Assembly: GCF_014193695.1 (NCBI RefSeq)
Contig: NZ_JACHZR010000001.1
Span: 1,401,309 to 1,465,308, forward strand
DNA length: 64,000 bases
Source: Rhizobium sp. BK316
Lineage (GTDB): Bacteria; Pseudomonadota; Alphaproteobacteria; Rhizobiales; Rhizobiaceae
Reading direction: 5' to 3'
Translations under genes and position numbers: made by a program
Notes under the pieces: model-generated
What the model was told of the DNA's origin: nothing
What the model saw: the letters and a program-made list of their open reading frames with translations, nothing else
Databases searched by the model: none
Shown here: positions 1 through 8,495 of the stretch, one piece after another
Layout: each line of letters begins with the position of its first letter
Position numbering within the stretch: position 1 is the stretch's first letter

Positions 1-431
1 GACGCGGTATTGACGATGCAGCCGTGGCCCTGCCCGACCAGATGACGGCCAGCGATCTGGTTCGTCAGAAAAATTCCGCGCGTGTTGACATCGAAATTGA
101 AGTCCCATTCCTCGTCAGTCAACTCCAGGGCCTTCTGCATGGTGGAAACGCCGGCATTGGCTATGACGATATCGCACCCGCCTATCGCGCGTACCGCCCG
201 ATTGAAGGCGGCCTCGACGGAATCCCGCTTGCGCACGTCGACCTCGACGGCGACCGCACCCTTCCCGATCGACTGAACTGCTTGGGCTGCCGCGTCGAGG
301 TTGATGTCGGCGATCGCGACCACAACATCCTGGGCGGCAAGCGCCTTGGCGATCGCAAGCCCGATGCCGGTTGCTCCTCCCGTGACGAACGCGCGGCGCC
401 CCTGAAGCTCGGGAAAGACAGGCGGTTTCAT
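1..431 (-). CDS. SDR-family oxidoreductase (C-terminus off window)
   Basis: The minus strand reads from an ATG at 431 off the left edge, so about 143 N-terminal residues are present. The cofactor loop TGGATGIG lies near residue 17 and the NAG motif (IANAGVS) near residue 89, both diagnostic of classical short-chain dehydrogenases. The catalytic Ser-Tyr-Lys part lies outside the window. The gene is divergent from the BtpA/kinase genes across a palindromic promoter, so it is probably the NAD(P)-dependent polyol or sugar dehydrogenase of the same cluster. The substrate cannot be read from the sequence. Confidence 0.85.
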   Translation of the reverse strand, partial: MKPPVFPELQGRRAFVTGGATGIGLAIAKALAAQDVVVAIADINLDAAAQAVQSIGKGAVAVEVDVRKRDSVEAAFNRAVRAIGGCDIVIANAGVSTMQKALELTDEEWDFNFDVNTRGIFLTNQIAGRHLVGQGHGCIVNTA

Positions 432-474
432 AGCGGCTCCTTGAACGATTTTAAGAGAACGTATCCAACAAAAT

Positions 475-512
475 CGAACTCATCAAATGTTTTTTTTGTT
501 TGATTGAGTTCG
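475..512. promoter_or_regulatory. Inverted repeat in divergent promoter, likely DeoR operator
   Basis: The left arm CGAACTCATCAAA (475-487) and right arm TTTGATTGAGTTCG (499-512) are inverted copies with a single-base insertion. They sit between the divergent SDR (start 431) and BtpA (start 674) genes. The right arm resembles a site at 4060-4079. I infer that the DeoR protein encoded at 3174-4007 binds here. Confidence 0.55.
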
Positions 513-673
513 TTTCGATGCGTATGGTCAAGCTGACTTGCGCAGGATACCCCATCGGGAATCCGACGTGCTCGGCAATGGCTCAAGGCAGTTCACAGGA
601 AAACGTGAGCTCAATCATCGCTGCTCGGTCGAGCCGAGCGTGCATAACAGAACGTCGTGGAAGGACTTGCACA

Positions 674-1474
674 ATGGTTTTTGAATGCTTCGGGACGCGC
701 AAGAAGGTGGTCATCGCCATGGCCCATATCGGCGCCCTGCCCGGATCGCCGCTTTACGACGCTCAGGGAGGCATGCAAAAGCTGATCGATGACGTGGCAT
801 CGGACGTCGAGAAGCTGCAGGCCGGCGGCGTCGATGCCATCATGTTCGGCAACGAGAACGATCGGCCCTATGTCTTCAAGGGAGCGGCCGAGAGCGTTGC
901 GGCGATGACCGCCATTGTGCAGGCAATCAAGCCCCAACTGAAAGTTCCGTTTGGCGTGAACTATCTCTGGGATCCTGTCTCCAGCGTCGCCATCGGCGCT
1001 GTCACCGGCGCCAGTTTCGTGCGCGAAATCTTCACGGGCCTTTTTGCCTCTGACATGGGGCTGTGGCAACCGGACTGCGCAGCGGCGGCCCGCCTGCGAG
1101 CGAATCTCGGCCGGAGCGACATGAAGATGCTGTTCAACATCAACGCGGAATTTGCCCATTCGCTGGATCAGCGCCCGATAGCGTTGCGCGCCAGGAGCGC
1201 CGTCTTCTCCTCCGTCGCCGACGCCATTCTTGTATCCGGCCCGATTACCGGGCAGCCCGCGAGCCAGTCGGATCTTCGCAACGTCTGCGAGGCCGTCACC
1301 GATGTCCCGGTCTTTGCCAATACCGGCGTCAACATCGACAATATCCGCGACGTTTTCTCCATGGCGCAGGGCTGCATCATCGGCACCCATTTCAAGGTGG
1401 ACGGCAATACGTGGAACGCTGTTGACGCGGCGCGCGTCAGACGCTTCATGGATGTCGTCGAAACTTTACGCTGA
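674..1474 (+). CDS. BtpA/SgcQ family protein
   Basis: This 266-residue protein of the BtpA/SgcQ family has a predicted TIM-barrel-like fold. The N-terminal MAHIGALPGSP segment (about residues 14-24) is typical, and the rest aligns with family length from end to end. The ATG at 674 was chosen because GGAAGGA lies 8-10 bases upstream; the open frame continues to a TTG at 500 but that stretch does not look coding. BtpA was first linked to photosystem I stability in cyanobacteria, whereas SgcQ sits in an E. coli sugar operon. Beside an FGGY kinase and a DeoR regulator, the sugar-metabolism role is the likelier one. The reaction is unknown. Confidence 0.85.
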   Translation: MVFECFGTRKKVVIAMAHIGALPGSPLYDAQGGMQKLIDDVASDVEKLQAGGVDAIMFGNENDRPYVFKGAAESVAAMTAIVQAIKPQLKVPFGVNYLWDPVSSVAIGAVTGASFVREIFTGLFASDMGLWQPDCAAAARLRANLGRSDMKMLFNINAEFAHSLDQRPIALRARSAVFSSVADAILVSGPITGQPASQSDLRNVCEAVTDVPVFANTGVNIDNIRDVFSMAQGCIIGTHFKVDGNTWNAVDAARVRRFMDVVETLR

Positions 1475-1487
1475 GGCGAAAAGCATC

Positions 1488-2993
1488 ATGGCAGCCGTCC
1501 TCGGCCTCGATATCGGAACGACCTCCACGATAGGCATCCTGGTCGGCCTGCCGGATCGCATCCTGGCAACGGCAAGCCGGCCGGTGACCTTGTCCTCTCC
1601 ACATATCGGCTGGGCAGAGGAAAACCCTTCGGAATGGTGGGAGAACGTATGCTCCATCATCGGGGAGCTGCTCGCCACCTCCGGTCTTGATGCCGGAGAG
1701 ATCAGCGCGGTTGGCGTGACAGGCATGCTTCCTGCCGTCGTCTTGCTCGATGCGCGCGGCAAGGTGCTGAGACCAAGCATTCAGCAGAGCGACGGGCGCT
1801 GCGGCGCTGAAGTCGCCGAAATGAGGGCGGAATGGGACGAACGCGCATTCCTGGAGAGGGCCGGCAACGGCATCAATCAGCAGCTCGTCACAGCAAAGCT
1901 GAGATGGATAGAACGGCACGAACCGAGGGTCTTCGAGCAGATTGAAACGGTCTTCGGTTCCTACGACTACATCAACCATCGACTGACGGCCGCCCGCTCC
2001 GTCGAACAGAACTGGGCGCTGGAAGCAGGCTTCGTGAATATCGCAACGGATGCCATCGATGAAGAGCTCGTCCGTTTTGCGCACATCGATCCTCGCGTCG
2101 TGCCGATAAAGCGCGCGTCTTCAGAGATCATGGGGCTTGTCGATGAACGAGGCGCCTCGGAAACGGGCCTGAGGATCGGAACCCCCGTCGTTGGCGGTGC
2201 GGCCGACATGATCGCGTCCGCACTGGGTGCAGGCGTCATCGATGCCGGCGACGTTCTCTTAAAATTCGGTGGCGCGGTCGATATCCTGACGGCCACCGAC
2301 GTTGTGGCCCCGGATCCCAGGCTTTTTCTCGACTATCATCTGGTGCCGGGCCTTTACATGCCGAACGGCTGCATGTCGACGGGCGGCTCTGCGCTGAATT
2401 GGTTCGTGAAAAACTTTGCATCTGGCGAACAGCATGCTGCCGACGCCAAAGGATGCAGCCTGCACCGGCACCTCGACCATCTGGCCGAACAAAAGCCTGC
2501 CGGCTCCGATGGACTGACGATCCTGCCCTATATGCTCGGTGAAAAGACGCCCATCCACGATCCGGCAGCCCGCGGTGTGATTGAAGGGCTGACGCTGTCG
2601 CACGATATCGGTCATCTCTGGCGCGCCCTGCTTGAAGCCTATGCCTATGCCATTCGCCATCACGTCGAGGTACTGATCGATATGGGACATCGCCCGAAGC
2701 GCTTTCTGGTGTCGGACGGCGGCGCACAAAGCACGATATGGATGCAGATCGTTGCCGACGTGCTCGGCGCCCCGGTGCAGCGCCTTTCGGGACATCCAGG
2801 CTCCTGCATCGGCGCGGCCTGGAGCGCTGCGATCGGCGTTGGCCTCGAATCCAACTGGCGGGGTGTCACGCGCTTCGTGCAGTTTTCGGATGTCCTGGAG
2901 CCACGTAGCGCCAATGCAATCCTGTACGAAGAAGGCTATCGCCGCTACCGGGAACTCTACGATCGCATCGCACCCGTCTGGAGACCACGGTAG
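1488..2993 (+). CDS. FGGY-family carbohydrate kinase
   Basis: A 501-residue ATP-dependent sugar or polyol kinase of the xylulokinase/glycerol kinase fold. The N-terminal phosphate loop is GLDIGTTST (residues 6-14) and the C-terminal adenosine-binding motif is SDGGAQSTIW (near residue 410). The ATG at 1488, 13 bases after the BtpA stop, was chosen because the conserved fold begins there; the open frame runs back inside the BtpA gene. The middle GTSG-type motif is replaced by KFGGAVD, which suggests a divergent subfamily. It probably phosphorylates the sugar or polyol handled by the neighbouring SDR. The substrate is not known. Confidence 0.9.
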   Translation: MAAVLGLDIGTTSTIGILVGLPDRILATASRPVTLSSPHIGWAEENPSEWWENVCSIIGELLATSGLDAGEISAVGVTGMLPAVVLLDARGKVLRPSIQQSDGRCGAEVAEMRAEWDERAFLERAGNGINQQLVTAKLRWIERHEPRVFEQIETVFGSYDYINHRLTAARSVEQNWALEAGFVNIATDAIDEELVRFAHIDPRVVPIKRASSEIMGLVDERGASETGLRIGTPVVGGAADMIASALGAGVIDAGDVLLKFGGAVDILTATDVVAPDPRLFLDYHLVPGLYMPNGCMSTGGSALNWFVKNFASGEQHAADAKGCSLHRHLDHLAEQKPAGSDGLTILPYMLGEKTPIHDPAARGVIEGLTLSHDIGHLWRALLEAYAYAIRHHVEVLIDMGHRPKRFLVSDGGAQSTIWMQIVADVLGAPVQRLSGHPGSCIGAAWSAAIGVGLESNWRGVTRFVQFSDVLEPRSANAILYEEGYRRYRELYDRIAPVWRPR

Positions 2994-3084
2994 ATACGAA
3001 CTCTTAGGGATTGTAATGGCTGAAAACTGTGCACTCCACATGGCTCCATCTGAGCGGGCCTATGATTAGGGTGACGATCATGTT

Positions 3085-3101
3085 TAATTCGAACAGATAT
3101 T
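3085..3101. promoter_or_regulatory. TTCGAAC motif upstream of the deoR gene
   Basis: TTCGAAC at 3088-3094, read on the minus strand as TGTTCGAA, matches the TGTTCGAA core of the site at 4060-4079. It is about 75 bases upstream of the regulator start, so it may serve autoregulation. It is a short motif and I rate it weak alone. Confidence 0.35.
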
Positions 3102-3173
3102 GATGTAAACGACGTCCGTATGCGGCCTTCCGACGGACGAAATTCTGAAAGACGAACACGAGACGACAATAAG

Positions 3174-4007
3174 ATGACGAGCGAGCAATCCGCCGCCAGA
3201 TCCGGCGAACGACCCAAATTCCTTGCCCAGGTCCGGCAGGCCGCGATCATCGAGGAGATCGGACGGGTCGGATCGGTAACGGTCAGCGATCTGGCGCAGC
3301 AACTTTCGGTCTCTGAAATGACCGTGCGGCGCGATCTCGTCGAACTTGAGAAGGACGGCCGCCTCATCAGAACGCATGGCGGTGCGGTCAAGCCGGATCG
3401 GGCGCCCGCCCTTGCGCTCGCAGAGAATGTCGATCGCGAAGAACCGGCATTCGAGGCGCGACTTGCGCGCAACGCCGCGCAAAAGCGAAGGATCGCCGCC
3501 ACCGCCGCCAGCCTGTCCCAGGCCGCGCGCAGTATTGCGATCGATGTTGGTACGACCCCCTATTTCGCAGCCGAGGCCCTTGCCGGCCGCCAGCAGGTTA
3601 AGATTTTTACCAATAGCATCCGCACGGCCTCCTATCTCGGCGCCAAGGGCGTGGAGACCTACCTGGCCGGCGGCCGGATTCGCGGCGAGGAAATGTCGAC
3701 GAGCGGCCCGGCAGCCGTGGAGCAATTCGAGTCTCTGTGGTTCGACATCGCCTTCATCGGTGTTTCCGGCCTGACGGCACAGGGCATCTTCGACTATTCC
3801 TTCGAGGAAACTGACATGAAGCGTGTCTATCTAAGCCACGCCTCGCAGCGCGTGGTTCTGTGCGACTCGACAAAATTCAACCGGATGTCCCTCGTTCATG
3901 TCGCCAAACTTGGCGAATTCGACACACTTGTCTGCGACGAGGCGCCAACAGGCGAACTGGCATCAGCCCTGAAGGCCGCAGGCGTCGCTATCACGGTAGC
4001 CGACTGA
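3174..4007 (+). CDS. DeoR/GlpR-family transcriptional regulator
   Basis: A 277-residue repressor. The N-terminal winged helix-turn-helix (about residues 36-70) carries the family hallmark VSEMTVRRDL followed by RTHGGAV. The C-terminal DeoR sensor domain contains the DVGTT and FTNS segments that bind sugar phosphates. Two starts are possible, ATG at 3120 and ATG at 3174; neither has a strong ribosome site, and I prefer 3174 because the first 18 residues look non-conserved. Such proteins usually sense a phosphorylated sugar, which fits the adjacent kinase. Probable targets are the promoters at 475-512 and 4060-4079. Confidence 0.9.
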   Translation: MTSEQSAARSGERPKFLAQVRQAAIIEEIGRVGSVTVSDLAQQLSVSEMTVRRDLVELEKDGRLIRTHGGAVKPDRAPALALAENVDREEPAFEARLARNAAQKRRIAATAASLSQAARSIAIDVGTTPYFAAEALAGRQQVKIFTNSIRTASYLGAKGVETYLAGGRIRGEEMSTSGPAAVEQFESLWFDIAFIGVSGLTAQGIFDYSFEETDMKRVYLSHASQRVVLCDSTKFNRMSLVHVAKLGEFDTLVCDEAPTGELASALKAAGVAITVAD

Positions 4008-4059
4008 TCGAGGCAGGCCGCTGCAGTCACCCGGAATGGACGTTGCCTTTTGTTTTATC

Positions 4060-4079
4060 TTGTTTGATATTGTTCGAAC
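4060..4079. promoter_or_regulatory. Putative DeoR site upstream of questin-oxidase gene
   Basis: The sequence TTGTTTGATATTGTTCGAAC resembles 496-512 (shared TTGTTTGAT then GTTCG) and shares TGTTCGAA with the deoR upstream region. It lies 55 bases before the start of the questin-oxidase-like gene, inside its expected promoter. Confidence 0.45.
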
Positions 4080-4133
4080 CTCGTCGCGTGGCTTAGCCTA
4101 AGCGCGTTGGGTGTTGAAATCAGGATAACGATC

Positions 4134-5210
4134 ATGTCTCAGACAACCACGGCAATACAGGCAAGCCAGCTCTATCGGGACGTGGCAACGAGCGCTCGAT
4201 TAAGGGAGTTAATTGCTGATGTCGGCCGACGTAGCGGCGAATTCCCTGACGATCTAGCCAATCATCTGCCGATGGTTCTCGAGGCCATGGCCCGACTCGG
4301 CGCTTCGGCCACGCGGCTCGAGGCTTATGCAGATCACTATACGCGCTCCCACGCCGTTCCGATGCAGCCCCCCCTCATATCTGCGTTGGACGACGCAACA
4401 TGGCGCAGCGCTCTCGGCCGGCGCGAGCGAGAGGGCGACCTGCGGCGCTATTTCACTGCAAGGGTCTCAAAGGAAGGCGGTTCGGCCACGGCTCTGGCGG
4501 TCATGCCGGTGCTCGCTCCCGGTGTCGCGGCCTCGGCCACGCACGGGCTGATGCGGCTCGCCTACGCATTTCTGCGCCATGATGATGCCGAGGTCGCCGC
4601 GGCGCTCGGCTACTGGGCTGCAACCTATCTCGCCTACGAGGGCATTCCGGCCGAACGCATGCCGGATGCCACGGATCCGCTTGCATGTCTGATGGACATG
4701 CGGGCAGACCCCGCCTTACGCAATCTTGACGCACCGACCCACCTCCTGTGGAAATGGATCGAGGCGATGGGCAAGCTCCCTGCATTTCGCGATCGTCTCG
4801 GACGGCTGGTCGCCGGGCCGGATTTCCTTGACCGCATCCGCCCGGCATCCCTTGCTCTTTATGCGGGGACGATGAGCTTCGAAGCCTTGCATGCGGTGAC
4901 CGGTTGCCACTGGCTGCGTCTCGTTTCCCCGCATATCGGGAAACCTCAGAGCCTCGCGGTGCATTTCTGGGAAGTCGTGATGGCGCTCTACACCAAGATC
5001 GGCATGCCGCTTCCGCCGACCTCCGAAGAACTGGAGGAATGGCGACATCTATCGCTGCCCTCCGATGCCGAGATAGCGGCGGCGGCCGTCGCATCCGACG
5101 ACGAACATGACCATTCACTCGTGTTTTCCGCCTTCGAGGAATATCGCTATACTGGCGATCGACTGTATAAAGTCGTTGCTGCGCGACGCGTCGGGCTCAT
5201 CGCCGGATGA
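4134..5210 (+). CDS. Questin oxidase-like family protein (AflY/DUF4243)
   Basis: A 358-residue, mainly helical protein that I assign to the questin oxidase/AflY family from its N-terminal NHLPMVLEAMARLGAS segment followed by YADHYTR, and from its length. The ATG at 4134 has AGGA eight bases upstream. Fungal members carry out Baeyer-Villiger-type ring opening of anthraquinones without an obvious flavin domain; bacterial members are uncharacterised. It converges on a flavin monooxygenase gene, with 16 bases between the stops, and follows the DeoR regulator with a similar operator. The substrate is unknown. Confidence 0.7.
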   Translation: MSQTTTAIQASQLYRDVATSARLRELIADVGRRSGEFPDDLANHLPMVLEAMARLGASATRLEAYADHYTRSHAVPMQPPLISALDDATWRSALGRREREGDLRRYFTARVSKEGGSATALAVMPVLAPGVAASATHGLMRLAYAFLRHDDAEVAAALGYWAATYLAYEGIPAERMPDATDPLACLMDMRADPALRNLDAPTHLLWKWIEAMGKLPAFRDRLGRLVAGPDFLDRIRPASLALYAGTMSFEALHAVTGCHWLRLVSPHIGKPQSLAVHFWEVVMALYTKIGMPLPPTSEELEEWRHLSLPSDAEIAAAAVASDDEHDHSLVFSAFEEYRYTGDRLYKVVAARRVGLIAG

Positions 5211-5226
5211 TCTCAGCGCGTCGCAC

Positions 5227-6690
5227 TCATGGACCGATATTGGGCTGGAAATGCACCTTGTCGTAGCCGTCCAGTGATTGGAAAAAATAATCGATATTGC
5301 CCATGAACAGTCCCCGGCAAATGCCGGCGACAAGTTTTGGCACACCCGCCTTCAACCCGGTGATGCCGTTACAAACCGGACCAAGACTTGGTACCGCGGC
5401 ATTGTTGAAGATATGAATATTGGCAAGCATGGATGCCGTTCCGGGAACCTTTTCGACCAGTTCGAACGCCGGACCCAGATAGGGATAGGCGAGAAGGTCG
5501 AGGTCGACTTCGCCCGTTGGCGGCACGAAGCGGTCGGCCCAGGTCGCGATCAAGCCGGAAAACCCGGCTAGTTCCGGTCGATGCGCAAGGTCAATCCGGT
5601 AACCTGTTCCAAGCAGAAGGTGATCGAAGGTAAAGTCGCCGACGCTCGTCTTGATGGCAATCTCGCCGCTCGCGATCCCAACCGCTTCTATCGCTGCCCC
5701 AGACACCAGGCGGCATTGAGGGAATGCCATGGCGCGCTCGTACATTTCCACCGTCGGCGGTGTCCTGAAGGCGAACATGCGACGGGTGAATCGATAACGG
5801 CTCTCATCATCGAGATCGGAGAAGTGATTGAGAAAGCCCGGAAAATTCGACCAGTCCAGCAGTTCGGTCTTGGGCAGGGACGGCGCACGCGCGAGGACTG
5901 TTACACTGTCGGCACCCGCCTCCAGTGCGGTCACCGCCCAGTCGAAGCTGGAGGCAGCCGCACCAATCACCCCGATCCGCTTGCCGGTAAGGCTCTGTGC
6001 TAAGATGGGTTCGCCGCTATGCGTCCAACGTTCCCTCGGCAATCCGTCGCGGATCAGGGCGGGTACATGAAGCCCACCGGCCCCCTCCAGGCCCGTCGCC
6101 AGCACCACCTTCCGACAGGACATTGTGCGTTCCCGACCGCCCTGCAGAACGCGGAGCCGGAGATGATCCCGCTCCTCCTCGATTGAAAGCAGCCGGCTGT
6201 CGTTTTCGATGTTCAACCCTAGCACACTTCGAAACCAACTCAGATAGTTCATCCAGGCAATGCGATCGATCCTGTCGAGCCTGTCGAAGCTCTTGCGACC
6301 GTGAAGCGCTTCGTGCCATGCCCGATAGGTCAGGCTCGGCACGCCAAGATCCGGACCGCTCAACGTCTTCGGGGATCGCAAGGTCCGCATGCGCGCCGTC
6401 GTCACCCACGGCCCCTCCTGCCCCGCAGGCGCTGCATCGATCAGGCTGACACGTTCCACTCCTTGTCGCTTCAGGCCGAAGGCGATCGTAAGACCCGACA
6501 GGCCTGCACCGACGATAACGACGTCGTGCAAGACATCAGCCTCATCGTGCCTCGGAACCCAGGCTCGTGGCGCCGCTTCGACCATCCCAAGATCGCGTCG
6601 AACCTGTCTTTCGAGCCGGAGCAACCGCGATCGTGCTGCCTTCGCAACATCCGGGCTGGACATATCCTGCGCCGACAATGGTTCCTGCAT
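5227..6690 (-). CDS. FAD/NAD(P)-dependent flavoprotein monooxygenase-like
   Basis: A 487-residue two-dinucleotide-binding-domain flavoprotein. An FAD Rossmann motif VVIVGAGLSGL lies near residues 57-67 after an unusual 55-residue N-terminal extension. A second, NADP-type motif (IGVIGAAASS) lies near residue 240, and LLLGTGYR near residue 365 resembles the conserved ATG segment of flavin monooxygenases. It is probably cytoplasmic, with no signal peptide. The family includes N-hydroxylating and Baeyer-Villiger monooxygenases. A ureido-compound uptake operon starts divergently upstream, so it might act on that substrate, but this is context only. Confidence 0.8.
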   Translation of the reverse strand: MQEPLSAQDMSSPDVAKAARSRLLRLERQVRRDLGMVEAAPRAWVPRHDEADVLHDVVIVGAGLSGLTIAFGLKRQGVERVSLIDAAPAGQEGPWVTTARMRTLRSPKTLSGPDLGVPSLTYRAWHEALHGRKSFDRLDRIDRIAWMNYLSWFRSVLGLNIENDSRLLSIEEERDHLRLRVLQGGRERTMSCRKVVLATGLEGAGGLHVPALIRDGLPRERWTHSGEPILAQSLTGKRIGVIGAAASSFDWAVTALEAGADSVTVLARAPSLPKTELLDWSNFPGFLNHFSDLDDESRYRFTRRMFAFRTPPTVEMYERAMAFPQCRLVSGAAIEAVGIASGEIAIKTSVGDFTFDHLLLGTGYRIDLAHRPELAGFSGLIATWADRFVPPTGEVDLDLLAYPYLGPAFELVEKVPGTASMLANIHIFNNAAVPSLGPVCNGITGLKAGVPKLVAGICRGLFMGNIDYFFQSLDGYDKVHFQPNIGP

Positions 6691-7086
6691 CGAGACTGAC
6701 CCCCAGAATTTTCCGGAAGCGTAGCGAACATGATCACGTTGTAAAGTGTTTGATCATGTTTCTTTTCGATTTTTTCTATCATACCGTGTTCGTTTTCGGA
6801 TCGGCATTTCGGCAAACAGCCTGCCGGAGCCCGGTGGACCTCCGCATCACTCGTCTCACCGCGCGGGCCGAAATCCATGCGATAAAACAGCTATATAATG
6901 AGAGACCGGCCGTCAGGTGAAAAAACAAGCAGATCAAAGTTCATCATTTAGGCAGGGTGCGACTGCTTTAACCACAGTAGTCGGCATCGAATTCTATTTT
7001 GTTATATATGTGATTTTTTGTTTGACTTGGAATTGGGGCGCGCTAACGTCGCTTCATAATTCACCGCACCGGAAAGGTTGATTGTC
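6691..7086. other. Intergenic region, divergent promoters
   Basis: This 396-base gap separates the flavoprotein (minus) from the importer operon (plus). It contains the inverted repeat at 6728-6760, an AT-rich tract around 6990-7020 and a possible -35 TTGACT at 7022-7027. No convincing gene was seen on either strand. Confidence 0.6.
6728..6760. promoter_or_regulatory. Perfect 10-base inverted repeat upstream of flavoprotein gene
   Basis: AACATGATCA (6728-6737) and TGATCATGTT (6751-6760) are exact reverse complements separated by 13 bases. They lie 38-70 bases upstream of the flavoprotein start. Each arm contains the palindrome TGATCA. The size and position suit an operator for a dimeric regulator; no regulator gene is adjacent. 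Confidence 0.55.
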
Positions 7087-8382
7087 ATGACGAGAGCCTC
7101 TTCATTCTCCATGCCCAAAACGGCATACCGCCTGGCGGCCGTCGGCATGGCGCTGATGGCGACCACCGCCTACACGCAAGCAAAGTCGCTCGACGGCGTA
7201 ACCCTGACGATCGCGTCGATGAACGACGGTTTTTCCAAGGTCCTGACCGAGTTGGCGCCCGCCTTCAAGGAGGAGACCGGTGCCGATCTCAAGGTCGAGA
7301 TCATGGACTACGGCACATTGCTGACCAAGACGACTGCGGATTTCGTCGGCGACACCAAGGGTTACGATCTGGTGACCATGGACATCGTCTGGGCAGGCGC
7401 CTATGCCGAGAACAAGTATTCCGTAGACCTGACCGATTGGGTCAAGCGCGATGCTGCCGAACTCGATCTCGACGACATCTATCCGGTGGCGCTGAAATCG
7501 CTCGGCCAATATGACGATCACTACGTGGCTTTTCCGTTTGCGGCCTACGCCAACGTGCTCGCCTATCGCAAGGACCTTTTGGAAGCTGCCGGGCTGAAGC
7601 CGCCGGCGAGCATCGAAGAACTCGTCGCGGATGCCAAGAAGCTGACCGACCCTTCAAAGAAACAATACGGCTTCGTCGCCAACGGCCAGAAGGGGCCGGC
7701 AGTCGCCCAGGACTGGATGCAATATAACAACCAGCTTGGCGGCTCTATCCTCGACAAGGATGGCAAGCCCGCCCTCAACTCTGAAACAAATATCAAGAGC
7801 CTCACGGTCTACAAGGAACTCTTCACCGAGGCCGCACCTCCCGGCGCCATCGAATATGACTGGGGTGGGCGCGAGGAAAGTTTCCGCCAAGGAATGTCTG
7901 CCTTCATGCAGACCTGGTCTGTGGGTGCTGCTGCCTATTCCGATCCGAAAGTATCGAACATCGTCGGCAAGGCCGGCATTGCCGTGGCGCCGGTTGCCGC
8001 GGGCATGACGCCGCAATATGGCGTCGGCGGCTGGGGGCTTGCGATCAATGCCGATATCGATACGTCGAAACAGGAAGCTGCATGGACCTTCATCAAGTGG
8101 GTGACGAGCAAGAAAATCCACAAGGAGTTCAATATGCTCGGTGCCGGCGGCTTCATGCGCAAGAGCCAGATGACCGATCCCGACCTTCTTGCCAAATACG
8201 ACTTCCTGCCGGTGATCGCGCAAACCTACGAACACGGCAACGGCGAATTCCGTCCGCGCATTCCGGAATATCCGGAAATTCAGGATATGCTCGGCACAGC
8301 CGTCAATTCCGTACTCGCCGGCGCCGCCACCCCGAAGGAAGCGCTCGACAAGGCGCAGGAAGCAGCAGAAAAACTGTTCTGA
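7087..8382 (+). CDS. ABC transporter periplasmic substrate-binding protein (CUT1/MalE-like)
   Basis: A 431-residue binding protein. Its N-terminal signal peptide has a hydrophobic stretch YRLAAVGMALMATTAY and likely cleavage near residue 30. The mature part has the type-1 extracellular solute-binding pattern (FKEETGADLKVE, then YDLVTMDIVW). The ATG at 7087 has GGAAAGG nine bases upstream, better than an in-frame TTG at 7078. It is the first gene of an operon with two permeases, an ATPase and three hydrolase-family genes. Despite the carbohydrate-type family, context points to a ureido compound such as biuret. A stem-loop follows the stop codon. Confidence 0.9.
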   Translation: MTRASSFSMPKTAYRLAAVGMALMATTAYTQAKSLDGVTLTIASMNDGFSKVLTELAPAFKEETGADLKVEIMDYGTLLTKTTADFVGDTKGYDLVTMDIVWAGAYAENKYSVDLTDWVKRDAAELDLDDIYPVALKSLGQYDDHYVAFPFAAYANVLAYRKDLLEAAGLKPPASIEELVADAKKLTDPSKKQYGFVANGQKGPAVAQDWMQYNNQLGGSILDKDGKPALNSETNIKSLTVYKELFTEAAPPGAIEYDWGGREESFRQGMSAFMQTWSVGAAAYSDPKVSNIVGKAGIAVAPVAAGMTPQYGVGGWGLAINADIDTSKQEAAWTFIKWVTSKKIHKEFNMLGAGGFMRKSQMTDPDLLAKYDFLPVIAQTYEHGNGEFRPRIPEYPEIQDMLGTAVNSVLAGAATPKEALDKAQEAAEKLF

Positions 8383-8387
8383 TCGCC

Positions 8388-8414
8388 GCGCCTGCCCGCA
8401 TGCTTGGCAGGCGC
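8388..8414 (+). terminator. Intercistronic stem-loop after the binding-protein gene
   Basis: GCGCCTGCC (8388-8396) and GGCAGGCGC (8406-8414) form a perfect nine-base-pair stem with a nine-base loop, six bases after the stop codon. There is no T-run. Such hairpins after binding-protein genes usually stabilise the upstream mRNA or partly terminate transcription, giving excess binding protein over permeases. Confidence 0.6.
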
Positions 8415-8495
8415 ATTCCGCTTCGCGACCGCGCCGATCATCAAACCGGCGCGGTCAAGGATGCAGCCTGAGGGCCGGAGCCGGGCCTGACACGA

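Noticed and set aside
24-503. 159-residue plus-strand frame
   Set aside because: It is antisense to the SDR gene, which shows clear TGGATGIG and NAG motifs on the minus strand.
1230-1487. N-terminal extension of the FGGY kinase frame
   Set aside because: The extension lies inside the BtpA gene in another frame, and the kinase phosphate loop begins right after the ATG at 1488.
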